64,000 bases of DNA from an uncultured Eubacteriales bacterium (GTDB taxonomy: Bacteria > Bacillota > Clostridia > Oscillospirales > Oscillospiraceae). The DNA lies in NCBI GenBank assembly GCA_900545815.1, contig URAM01000007.1, positions 3,051-67,050 on the forward strand, read 5' to 3'. A program made the position numbers and the translations under genes. A model generated the notes under the pieces. It was not told the DNA's origin. It ran no database searches and worked only from the letters and a program-made list of their open reading frames with translations. Positions 43,938-51,425 of the stretch are shown here, piece by piece (position 1 is the first letter of the stretch; the number at the start of each line of letters is the position of its first letter).

Positions 43938-45031
43938 TACACAGCGCCCTCCTTTACTCGGACGATCACAGGCTCACCCCCAGCTGGGGCGTACAGATGT
44001 TCCACGTCAGGTTCCATGGTGCGGATAGCCGATTCCTCGCTGGCGATATACACCTTGTCATCCTTCTCGCCCACCACCATAGAGCGGAGCTTTAAGCGGT
44101 CGTTCAGCGCCATCAAACCGCCCTCAAAGCCCAGCACGATGGAGAAGGGGCCGGTGACCAGCAGGCTGGGGAAGAGCTTGCGCAGGTAGGTCAGCTGTTG
44201 TCGTTCCGGATCGCTCTTTCGGGCGATGGTGCTCCAGAAGGGGGCGGCAATGACGGAGGCGGTTTCTTCCAGGGTCAGACCTTGCCGGCGGAGGAGGTAA
44301 TCGACGATGTAGGTGATCGCCTCGGTGTCTGTTTGCAGTGCACAGTGGTAGCCATACATTTCAATGAAGCGCCGGTTGGCGTCATAAGAGGAGATTTCGC
44401 CGTTGTGTACCACCGACCAGTTCAGCAGCCCAAAGGGGTGGGCGCCGCCCCACCAACCGGGGGTATTGGTGGGATAACGGCCGTGAGCAGTCCAGGAATA
44501 GCCCTCATATTCGTCCAGCTTGTAGAACCGACCCACGTCCTCCGGATAGCCCACCGCCTTGAAGCAGCCCATGTCCTTGCCGCTGGAGAAGACGTAAGCG
44601 CCGTCGATGGCACGGTTAATATACATAACAATGCGGGCGATGTACTCCTGTTCGTCCAGCTGCATGGAGCGGAGGACGGAGCGGAGAGGAGTGGCAAAAT
44701 AGCGCCAGATGAGCGGCTCATCGGTGATTTCCGGAATCTTGCGGGTGGGGATCTCCTCCGCCCAGACCACCTCCAGACGCTCCTTTAAATAGCGCTCACA
44801 TTGGGCACGGCAGTCGTTGTCGTGGAAAAAGAGGTGCAGCGCAAAGCAGTCTTTGTAGTCGGGGTAGATGCCATAAGCGGCAAAGCCGCCGCCTAGGCCG
44901 TTGGAGCGCTCGTGCATGGGTTTCATGCTCTCCATAATGGCGGCGCCGGTCATTTTGTTCCCATCCTTGGAGATGACCGCCGAAATCGCGCAGCCGGATG
45001 GGATGCGCACTTGTCCTTCTAAATACTTCAT
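43937..45031 (-). CDS. Glutamine amidotransferase class II subunit (split GOGAT)
   Basis: Releases ammonia from glutamine for the synthase subunit. 364 residues with the Ntn-type N-terminal region SGCAISAV, HDRSNGLGG-like HERSNGLGGGF, and VHNGEISSY. The candidate nucleophile is C14, not C2, so either the first 13 residues are removed or this subgroup differs; the same N-terminus occurs in homologues I recall from Clostridia. AAAGGGGC supports ATG 45031. It has a strong promoter and an attenuator in its leader. Confidence 0.88.
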   Translation of the reverse strand: MKYLEGQVRIPSGCAISAVISKDGNKMTGAAIMESMKPMHERSNGLGGGFAAYGIYPDYKDCFALHLFFHDNDCRAQCERYLKERLEVVWAEEIPTRKIPEITDEPLIWRYFATPLRSVLRSMQLDEQEYIARIVMYINRAIDGAYVFSSGKDMGCFKAVGYPEDVGRFYKLDEYEGYSWTAHGRYPTNTPGWWGGAHPFGLLNWSVVHNGEISSYDANRRFIEMYGYHCALQTDTEAITYIVDYLLRRQGLTLEETASVIAAPFWSTIARKSDPERQQLTYLRKLFPSLLVTGPFSIVLGFEGGLMALNDRLKLRSMVVGEKDDKVYIASEESAIRTMEPDVEHLYAPAGGEPVIVRVKEGAV

Positions 45032-45074
45032 GTGTTGCAGCCCCTTTCGGTTTGATACCTTATATAAAATAGTG

Positions 45075-45126
45075 AAAAAAAGAACGTTGTCCATCGGCAG
45101 GGCATACCTCTCCTGTGGACAAACGT
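45075..45126 (-). terminator. Promoter-proximal attenuator of the GOGAT operon
   Basis: Minus strand ACGTTTGTCCA pairs with TGGACAACGT (one bulge) and is followed by CTTTTTTT. It begins about 12 bases after the predicted transcription start and lies 45-95 bases before the first gene. Confidence 0.7.
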
Positions 45127-45144
45127 CTTTGTTCGTGTTAGACT

Positions 45145-45173
45145 ATCATAACGTACCAGGTTCTCTTTGTCAA
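45145..45173 (-). promoter_or_regulatory. Promoter of the GOGAT operon
   Basis: Minus strand TTGACA (45173-45168), 17 bases, TATGAT (45150-45145). Confidence 0.75.
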
Positions 45174-45183
45174 TGTACCGTCA

Positions 45184-45229
45184 GTGAAATTGCAGGGAGT
45201 CGGAAAGGTTCGGAATTATGCAATTTCAC
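45184..45229. promoter_or_regulatory. 11-bp inverted repeat between the divergent nitrogen promoters
   Basis: GTGAAATTGCA (45184-45194) and TGCAATTTCAC (45219-45229) are perfect inverted copies 24 bases apart, directly upstream of the amt -35 box. This is a candidate regulator-binding site. Confidence 0.55.
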
Positions 45230-45231
45230 CA

Positions 45232-45260
45232 TTGACAGATTGCAGCATTCGGCGTATCAT
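45232..45260 (+). promoter_or_regulatory. Promoter of the amt transcript
   Basis: TTGACA (45232-45237), 17 bases, TATCAT (45255-45260). Confidence 0.7.
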
Positions 45261-45272
45261 TAGCACCATGAA

Positions 45273-45324
45273 AGGCACTGATGCCACGGAGTAAGCGCTC
45301 CCGCTATCAGTGCCTCTTTTTTTA
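45273..45324 (+). terminator. Promoter-proximal attenuator of amt
   Basis: AGGCACTGAT pairs with ATCAGTGCCT; inside is a GGAG/CTCC stem with a six-base loop, and a T run follows. It starts within ten bases of the predicted transcript start, over 230 bases before amt. Confidence 0.75.
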
Positions 45325-45330
45325 TTTTCT

Positions 45331-45390
45331 ATGAAGAAGGTGACTCATATGGCAGCAATGTCGAGCTATAACCGCATGAACCGGCAATAA
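45331..45390 (+). CDS. Candidate small ORF in the amt leader
   Basis: Directly after the attenuator T run there is a 19-codon frame MKKVTHMAAMSSYNRMNRQ. Translation could also begin at ATG 45349, which has AAGGTGA five bases upstream, giving 13 residues. The strong ribosome site argues for translation, either as a leader peptide or a small protein. No homologue is recognised. Confidence 0.4.
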   Translation: MKKVTHMAAMSSYNRMNRQ

Positions 45391-45467
45391 AAGTGCCAAA
45401 AAGAAATGCGGTAAAAGTGAGTGCAAAGACGGCTGACCTCCGTGGAGAGCGGGGCAGGAGCGCCGTT

Positions 45468-45507
45468 TGAAAGAGAACTGTTTTGCAGGAAAGAGAACTC
45501 ACTTGCA
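45468..45507 (+). repeat. Two contiguous 20-bp tandem repeats before amt
   Basis: Units 45468-45487 and 45488-45507 share AAAGAGAACT and a final TTGCA (16 of 20 identical). They lie 50 bases before amt. Upstream, ACGGC/GCCGT encloses CCTCCG/CGGGG, a possible larger fold. Confidence 0.6.
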
Positions 45508-45557
45508 AAAATAGCAACCACAACATTGACAGTTGAGAGTTAGGAGTTGTAGAGAGT

Positions 45558-47282
45558 ATGACAATAGAATTTTGGTATCTGATCGGCGCCGCTTTGGTCT
45601 TCTGGATGCAGGCCGGCTTCGCCATGGTAGAGACAGGCTTTACCAGAGCGAAGAACGCAGGCAACATCATCATGAAGAACCTGATGGACTTCTGCATTGG
45701 CACCATCGTCTTTTCCCTCTTGGGTTACACCCTGATGATGGGGGAAGATACCCTGTTCGGTCTGATCGGTCTGCCCAACATGGAGCTGTGGAGCAACTTC
45801 AAGGCCTTCATCGCAAGCCCTGCTGAGGGCTTCACCGCCGCTTCCACCTTCGTGTTCAACTTGGTCTTCTGTGCCACCACCGCCACCATCGTCTCCGGCG
45901 CTATGGCAGAGCGCACCAAGTTCTCCGCCTACTGCATTTATTCCGCAGTCATTTCCCTGTTCATCTATCCCATCGAAGCCCATTGGATCTGGGGCGGCGG
46001 CTGGCTGAGCCAGCTGGGCTTCCACGATTACGCTGGTTCCTGCGCCATCCACATGGTGGGCGGCATCGCCGCTCTGGTAGGCGCCATCTTCCTTGGCCCC
46101 CGTATTGGCAAGTACGTCAAGGACGCCTCCGGCAAGGTGGTCAAGGTCAACGCCATCCCCGGTCATTCCATCACCCTGGGCGCCCTGGGCGTGTTCATCC
46201 TGTGGCTGGGCTGGTACGGCTTCAACGGCGCGGCAGCAACCACTCCGTCTGAGCTGGCTTCCATCTTCCTGACCACCACCGTGGCTCCCTCTGTGGCTAC
46301 TGTTACCACCATGCTCTACACCTGGATCCGCAACGGCAAGCCCGATGTATCTATGTGCCTGAACGCTTCTCTGGCTGGCCTGGTAGGCGTGACCGCTGGC
46401 TGTGACGCCTATGACGCTCTGGGTTCCGGCATCGTCGGCATTGTCTCCGGCATCCTGGTTGTGGTCGTGGTCGAGCTGCTGGATCTGAAGCTGCACATTG
46501 ATGACCCTGTAGGTGCTGTGGGCGTTCACATGGCAAACGGCATCTGGGGCACCATCGCAGTGGGTCTGCTGGCCAACCCCGATGCTCCCGCTGGTCTGCG
46601 CGGCCTGTTCTACACGGGCGATTTCCATCAGACCGGTCTGCAGCTGCTGGGCTTTGTCACCGTTGCTGCTTACGCTGCCATCATGATGATCATTACCTTC
46701 GCCGTCATCAAGAAGTGCCACGGCCTCCGTGTCACCGAAGAAGAAGAATTGGCCGGTCTGGACAGCACCGAGCATGGCCTGCCCAGCGCCTATCCCGACT
46801 TTGTTCCCGCTGTGGATAAGTACACTTCCTTCTCCGTTTCCGAACCCGTTGTTGCTGTCACTGGCGACACGCCCGAAGCAGAAGCCATCCCCGTCAAGAA
46901 GGTTCCCACCTTCACCGAAGGTATGCCTAAGATGACCAAGGTGGAGATTATCTGCAAGGAATCCCGCTTCGATGCACTGAAGAACGCCATGATGGGCATT
47001 GGCATCACGGGCATGACCGTTTCCCACGTCTTGGGCTGTGGCGTCCAGGGCGGCAAGCCGGAATACTACCGTGGTGTCCAGGTGGAGACCAACCTGCTGC
47101 CTAAGGTACAGGTGGACATCGTGGTCAGCAAGGTTCCCGTCCAGAGTGTCATTGACACCGCAAAGCGTGCCCTGTACACCGGCCATATCGGCGACGGCAA
47201 GATCTTCGTCTATGACGTTGAGAACGTGGTCAAGGTTCGTACCGGCGAGGAAGGCTATGATGCCCTCCAGGACGAGAGCTGA
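45558..47282 (+). CDS. amt: Ammonium transporter fused to a C-terminal PII domain
   Basis: 574 residues. The first 400 or so are an Amt/Mep/Rh channel with eleven helices and signatures IEAHWIWGGGW, HMVGGIAALVGA and GVHMANGIWG. After a linker of about 50 residues, residues 459-574 form a GlnK/PII domain: MTKVEIICKESRFDALKNAM, T-loop YYRGVQVETNLLPKV, B-loop TGHIGDGKIFV. The tyrosine uridylylated in enteric GlnK is absent (VQVETN). PII normally plugs the channel when nitrogen is plentiful; the fusion makes this intramolecular. It lies in a nitrogen island with GOGAT and asnB. Confidence 0.95.
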   Translation: MTIEFWYLIGAALVFWMQAGFAMVETGFTRAKNAGNIIMKNLMDFCIGTIVFSLLGYTLMMGEDTLFGLIGLPNMELWSNFKAFIASPAEGFTAASTFVFNLVFCATTATIVSGAMAERTKFSAYCIYSAVISLFIYPIEAHWIWGGGWLSQLGFHDYAGSCAIHMVGGIAALVGAIFLGPRIGKYVKDASGKVVKVNAIPGHSITLGALGVFILWLGWYGFNGAAATTPSELASIFLTTTVAPSVATVTTMLYTWIRNGKPDVSMCLNASLAGLVGVTAGCDAYDALGSGIVGIVSGILVVVVVELLDLKLHIDDPVGAVGVHMANGIWGTIAVGLLANPDAPAGLRGLFYTGDFHQTGLQLLGFVTVAAYAAIMMIITFAVIKKCHGLRVTEEEELAGLDSTEHGLPSAYPDFVPAVDKYTSFSVSEPVVAVTGDTPEAEAIPVKKVPTFTEGMPKMTKVEIICKESRFDALKNAMMGIGITGMTVSHVLGCGVQGGKPEYYRGVQVETNLLPKVQVDIVVSKVPVQSVIDTAKRALYTGHIGDGKIFVYDVENVVKVRTGEEGYDALQDES

Positions 47283-47329
47283 CCGCAACCAATTTCATTT
47301 CGCAATACTTGACTGAATATCATATGGAA

Positions 47330-47592
47330 AAGCATTTGAATTCGGAAAAGTAGCCCAGGATATCCCCTCACAGAGAGTGCGGAACAGGTGAGAGCCGCAT
47401 AGAGGAACCTGGGGGAAGAACACCGGATGAGCTGCAATCTGAACCGGGCTTTTCAGCCCCCAGTAGGTGCGCCGACCGCTCCGCGTCAGGGAGCAGCGCT
47501 TTGTCAGAAGCGCACAAGAGAACAAAGATAGGTGGCACCGCGAGTTACAGCACTCGCCCTATCCGATGCTGAAAATCTTATGTAGGAGGATT
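47330..47592 (+). ncRNA. Asparagine-specific T-box leader of asnB
   Basis: Stem I starts GGAAAAGTAGCC and has the distal AGAGAG and GGTGAGAGCC elements. The specifier is AAC (47419-47421, Asn), in GAAGAACACCGG. The antiterminator has AGATAGGTGGCACCGCG (47527-47543), with the TGGCACC bulge, closed by CCTATC (47557-47562). Uncharged tRNA(Asn) would raise asnB expression. I do not see a classical terminator with U run, so control may be translational. Confidence 0.92.
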
Positions 47593-47597
47593 TTTCT

Positions 47598-49181
47598 ATG
47601 TGTTCGATTATGGGGTTCTGTGACCGCGGTGTCACTGTATCTGAATTTAAGCGATTTTTTGACCGCACCATCTCCCGCGGTCCCGATGACAGCCGGATCA
47701 TTGACACCGGCAAGGGGCTGTTGGGTTTCCACCGTTTGGCCATCATGGGTCTGCATCCGGAAGGGATGCAGCCCTTCGAGCTGGACGGCAGCTATGTGGT
47801 CTGCAACGGCGAAATTTATTGCTTCCCCCGCCTGAAAAAGAAGCTGATGGAGACGGGCAAATACACCTTCGTCAGCGAGTCCGACTGTGAGATCTTGCTG
47901 CCCATGTATAAGGAGTACGGCACAGATATGTTTCGCCGTCTGGATGCGGAGTTTGCCCTGATCCTCTACGATGGAGACACCCAGAGCTACATCGCCGCCC
48001 GTGACCCCATCGGCATTCGTCCCCTGTACTATGGCTACGACCCCCATGGCGTCATCGTCTTTGCCAGCGAACCCAAGAACCTGGTGGGGCTGGTGGGCGA
48101 GATCATGCCCTTCCCTCCCGGACACTACTATAAGGACGGGGAATTTGTCTGCTACAACGACATCGCCGCAGTAGACGAGGTGTGCATGGACGATGTGGAG
48201 ACCATCTGCTCCAAAATCCATGAAAAGCTGGTCAAAGGCATTGAAAAGCGCCTGATCGCCGATGCCAAGGTGGGCTTCCTGCTCTCCGGCGGCCTGGATT
48301 CCTCTCTGGTCTGCGCCATCGCAGCCCGTAAGAGCAAGGAACCCATCCGCACCTTCGCCATCGGCATGAGCGAGGACGCCATCGACCTGAAATACGCCAA
48401 GCAGGTGGCCGACTACATCGGCAGCGACCACACCGAGGTCATCATCACCAAGGAGGACGTCCTGGCCGCTCTGGAGGACGTGGTGCAGCTGCTGGGCACC
48501 TATGACATCACTACCATCCGTGCCAGTATGGGGATGTACCTGATCTGCAAGGCCATTCACGAGACCACCGACATTCGGGTTCTGCTCACCGGTGAGATCT
48601 CCGATGAGCTGTTCGGATACAAGTACACCGACTTTGCCCCCTCCCCGGAAGCCTTCCAGGCGGAAGCCCAGAAGCGTATTCGGGAGCTGCATATGTACGA
48701 TGTCCTCCGTGCCGACCGCTGCATCTCCGTCAACTCCCTGGAAGCTCGCGTGCCCTTCGGTGACCTGGACTTCGTGAAATACGTCATGTCCATCGACCCG
48801 GCCAAGAAGATGAACGTCTACGGCAAGGGCAAATACCTGCTCCGCCATGCGTTCGAAGGCGATTACCTGCCCCATGACATTCTTTATCGGGAAAAGGCCG
48901 CCTTCTCTGACGCCGTGGGTCACTCCCTGGTGGACGACCTGAAGGAGTACGCCGAGGGCTATTACACCGATGAGGAGTTCCAGTCCAAGTGCAAGCAGTA
49001 CGACTACGCCACCCCCTTCACCAAGGAATCCCTGCTCTATCGGGAACTCTTTGAGAAGTATTACCCCGGCCAGGCTCATATGATCGCCGGCTTCTGGATG
49101 CCCAACAAGGAGTGGGAAGGCTGCGACGTGGACGATCCTTCCGCCCGTGTCCTGTCCAACTACGGTGCCAGCGGCATCTGA
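47598..49181 (+). CDS. asnB: Asparagine synthetase B (glutamine-hydrolysing)
   Basis: Makes asparagine from aspartate using glutamine. 527 residues. The mature N-terminal Cys2 (MCSIMGF) is the class II glutaminase nucleophile, with RGPDDS and CNGEIYC following. SGGLDSS near residues 230-236 is the ATP pyrophosphatase P-loop, and GEISDELFGY follows. TAGGAGGA precedes the ATG. It is regulated by the upstream T-box with an Asn specifier, which confirms the assignment independently. Confidence 0.97.
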   Translation: MCSIMGFCDRGVTVSEFKRFFDRTISRGPDDSRIIDTGKGLLGFHRLAIMGLHPEGMQPFELDGSYVVCNGEIYCFPRLKKKLMETGKYTFVSESDCEILLPMYKEYGTDMFRRLDAEFALILYDGDTQSYIAARDPIGIRPLYYGYDPHGVIVFASEPKNLVGLVGEIMPFPPGHYYKDGEFVCYNDIAAVDEVCMDDVETICSKIHEKLVKGIEKRLIADAKVGFLLSGGLDSSLVCAIAARKSKEPIRTFAIGMSEDAIDLKYAKQVADYIGSDHTEVIITKEDVLAALEDVVQLLGTYDITTIRASMGMYLICKAIHETTDIRVLLTGEISDELFGYKYTDFAPSPEAFQAEAQKRIRELHMYDVLRADRCISVNSLEARVPFGDLDFVKYVMSIDPAKKMNVYGKGKYLLRHAFEGDYLPHDILYREKAAFSDAVGHSLVDDLKEYAEGYYTDEEFQSKCKQYDYATPFTKESLLYRELFEKYYPGQAHMIAGFWMPNKEWEGCDVDDPSARVLSNYGASGI

Positions 49182-49223
49182 TAAACAAGCAAATAGCGCT
49201 CCCAAAAATCGGACGATATAGAA

Positions 49224-49258
49224 GAAGCGGTCAGGTTCCATTGGAACCTGACCGCTTC
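49224..49258. terminator. Long hairpin between asnB and the CDF gene
   Basis: A 17-bp perfect stem starting GAAGCGGTCAGG. T runs are weak on both sides. It lies between convergent genes and is probably a shared terminator. Confidence 0.7.
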
Positions 49259-49266
49259 GACTTGGT

Positions 49267-50166
49267 TCAAGCCTTGGCGATGGGATTGACGTGTACCATG
49301 CAATGTTTGACTGTGGGGAATTGCGCCTCGATCTGGTTGTGAACCTGTTCGGCGATGGCGTGGGCGGCGAATAAGGTCTGATTGCCATCGGCGGCGATCT
49401 CTACGTCTACATACAGCCGACTGCCAAACTGGCGGGTGCGCAGCAGATCCAGCCGCAACACGCCCTCCTGTGACCGGATGGTTTTTGCCATGGCGGATTC
49501 TACCTCCGGGTCGGCGGATTGATCCACCAGCTGCCGGACGGCGCTCATGAAGATGTCATAGGAAGCCTTCAGGATGAACAGGCAGATGACCAAGCTGGCG
49601 ATGGGATCCAAAATGGGCAGTCCCAGCTGTGCCCCAGCGATACCCACCAGGGAGCCAACGGAGGACAGAGCATCGGAGCGGTGATGCCAGGCGTCCGCCA
49701 TGAGGGCGGCGGAGTGGATTTTATCGGCAGCCTGGCGGGTGTACCAGAACATCCCCTCCTTGACCACAATGGACACAATGGCGGCGATGAGTGCCAGCGT
49801 GCCGGGTACCTGTAGGCCGCCATAGTTGGCGGCCAGGATGCTGCGGACGCCGGAGTAGCCAATAAAGACGCCAGTGGCGGCCAGCACCACCGCCAACAGG
49901 ATGGCGGCCACCGCCTCCAACCGTTCGTGGCCGTAGTTGTGATTGCCGTCCGCTTTTTTGCCGGAGATGCGGATACCCACCATAACGATGAGGGTGGAGA
50001 ACACATCCGAGGCGGAGTGAATGGCGTCGGAGAGCATAGCGCTGGAGTGTCCCAGAATACCGGCGGCCAGCTTGAAAGCGGTCAGGACAAAGTTACCAAT
50101 GATGGTGTTGCGGGAGACTTGCATAGCCAGTTTGGAGTGGTTGGTTTGTACATGGGGGGTAGTCAT
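49267..50166 (-). CDS. Cation diffusion facilitator (CDF) metal exporter
   Basis: 299 residues with six membrane helices: metal-site motifs DAIHSASD in TM2 and DAWHHRSD in TM5, and a cytoplasmic C-terminal domain of beta-alpha strands. HxxxD/HxxxD sites export Zn, Mn, Fe, Co or Ni; which metal is not readable here. AAAGGAGG precedes the ATG. The 120-base leader has a palindromic operator-like site, two tetraloop hairpins and a terminator, suggesting metal-controlled expression. Confidence 0.92.
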   Translation of the reverse strand: MTTPHVQTNHSKLAMQVSRNTIIGNFVLTAFKLAAGILGHSSAMLSDAIHSASDVFSTLIVMVGIRISGKKADGNHNYGHERLEAVAAILLAVVLAATGVFIGYSGVRSILAANYGGLQVPGTLALIAAIVSIVVKEGMFWYTRQAADKIHSAALMADAWHHRSDALSSVGSLVGIAGAQLGLPILDPIASLVICLFILKASYDIFMSAVRQLVDQSADPEVESAMAKTIRSQEGVLRLDLLRTRQFGSRLYVDVEIAADGNQTLFAAHAIAEQVHNQIEAQFPTVKHCMVHVNPIAKA

Positions 50167-50197
50167 AGAGAAGACCTCCTTTGATTTCCATGAGAAT

Positions 50198-50234
50198 AAA
50201 AAAATCTGTGGGACAAAGAGTGTCCCACAGATTT
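50198..50234 (-). terminator. Attenuator hairpin in the CDF leader
   Basis: Minus strand AAATCTGTGGGACA / TGTCCCACAGATTT (14 bp) followed by seven T, about 35 bases before the CDF ATG. CAGATT upstream could pair with the AATCTG of the first arm instead. Confidence 0.75.
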
Positions 50235-50243
50235 GAATCTGCT

Positions 50244-50268
50244 GCCTTGCGGCCCGGTTCCGAAGAAC
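50244..50268 (-). ncRNA. Tandem tetraloop hairpins in the CDF leader
   Basis: Minus strand GTTC-TTCG-GAAC then GCC-GCAA-GGC: a UUCG and a GNRA hairpin in a row, upstream of the attenuator. This fits a structured regulatory leader; no known riboswitch class was recognised. Confidence 0.45.
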
Positions 50269-50275
50269 TTGATTG

Positions 50276-50319
50276 GATAAAGTTTAAGTTACTTTATCAT
50301 ATGCACAGGCGGCTGTCAA
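50276..50319 (-). promoter_or_regulatory. Promoter and palindromic operator of the CDF gene
   Basis: Minus strand TTGACA (50319-50314), 17 bases, TAAAGT (50296-50291). The -10 lies in an inverted repeat GATAAAGT...ACTTTATC (50276-50298), well placed for a metal-responsive repressor. Confidence 0.65.
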
Positions 50320-50336
50320 TGTGAAAAAAAGAGAAT

Positions 50337-51029
50337 TTAAGAATTTTTCCGTTTCGCAATGTAATTTAAAATCAGCTGTTCCAGCCGATCTCCATAGATC
50401 ATCCCTACGATGAACAGCGCCACAGCGATGACCAGCAGGGGAATGGCCTTGGGGGAGAAGGAAAAGAGAGAGCTGCCGAAGATGTTGGCCGCCAGCAGTC
50501 CCCATGGTCGGGTCAGCAGGACGATGATGAAGAAGCGGCGGAAGGAGATCTCGGTCAGACCGGCCATGATGCACAGCAGATCATCCGGAAAGAGGGGGAA
50601 AAAGAAGGTCAAGGCCAAAAAGGTGTCCCGCTTTCGATCCAGCAACTCCAAATATTTGGGGGAGAGCTTGGGACGAATAACCCGGTCGGCAAAGTCTTTG
50701 CACAAGGTTCGAGCCAAAGTGAAGGTGGTGCAGGAGCCAACGAGCACAGCCACCAAGGTGATGAGGAACCCAGGCCAAACCCCAAAGGCGGCGCCGCCGG
50801 CGGCAGCAATGATATTGCTGGGGATGGGGGCGATGATGACACTGCACAGTTGGAGTCCCAGAAAAATCAGTTGGGACCAGGGTGTGTGGGAGGCTAAGTA
50901 AACTTGCAGCTGTTCCACATTTTTCAGCTTTTCCAGCAGACCCGTGTGCCAGAGAACCACACAGAAGGCGGCCAGCAAGAGGACGATGGCCAAAGCGGCC
51001 AGCCATTTTTTTCTGTCTTTTTGAGACAT
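50337..51029 (-). CDS. TVP38/TMEM64 (VTT-domain) membrane protein
   Basis: 230 residues, about six hydrophobic segments. The VTT core is seen in PSNIIAAAGGAAFGVWPGFLITLVAVLVGS and FFPLFPDDLLCIMAGL. Relatives (DedA, TVP38) move lipids or ions across membranes; the specific role is not known. TAAGGAG lies before the ATG. It is upstream of, and co-directional with, the CDF gene, but the CDF gene has its own promoter. Confidence 0.85.
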   Translation of the reverse strand: MSQKDRKKWLAALAIVLLLAAFCVVLWHTGLLEKLKNVEQLQVYLASHTPWSQLIFLGLQLCSVIIAPIPSNIIAAAGGAAFGVWPGFLITLVAVLVGSCTTFTLARTLCKDFADRVIRPKLSPKYLELLDRKRDTFLALTFFFPLFPDDLLCIMAGLTEISFRRFFIIVLLTRPWGLLAANIFGSSLFSFSPKAIPLLVIAVALFIVGMIYGDRLEQLILNYIAKRKNS

Positions 51030-51425
51030 GAGAGAAATCTCCTTAACGATTGAGGATGATACCAGTATAACCTATGCCAGTAAAAAGAGTCATAAGAGAA
51101 TTTAAAAATTTCGTGAAAGAATCATGAATACTCTATTTATAGCACATCGCAGGGAAAAAGCCAATGGGAAACCGGCTGCACAAAGGAGAGAATAGGGGCA
51201 TGATAGAAGGAGCGAGCGTTCGCCGTAGGCTGCGCTGAAAAAATTGCAAAAAAATCGATCATTTTACAGGCATAAAATCCAATCGCCTGTCCCACAGTGC
51301 TGGGCGAGATTGGACAGCCAAAGCCGCCGAACATTGGCAATGAGCCGGACGCTTTTTTTCGTCCTCACCGGCCATATTAACCTTGCGCACAATGCGCCAG
51401 GAGATGTGAAGCGGGGGAATTTGCG
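51030..51425. other. Intergenic region before spoIVB
   Basis: No clear gene. On the minus strand a TATACT box (51069-51064) could serve the VTT gene. On the plus strand a 12-codon frame starts at ATG 51200 after AAAGGAG, a GGACG/CGTCC hairpin surrounds seven T near 51350, and CATATTA (51373-51379) matches the sigma-F/G -10 consensus, expected for spoIVB. No -35 match supports it. Confidence 0.35.

Noticed and set aside
42339..44189. A 616-codon plus-strand frame
   Set aside because: It is antisense to the split glutamate synthase genes, whose cofactor motifs are intact.
45540..47288. A 582-codon minus-strand frame
   Set aside because: It is antisense to the amt-PII fusion gene.
50198..50290. 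NiCo or manganese riboswitch before the CDF gene
   Set aside because: The leader is short and lacks the four-way junction signatures of NiCo and the conserved loops of yybP-ykoY; kept only as an unclassified structured leader.
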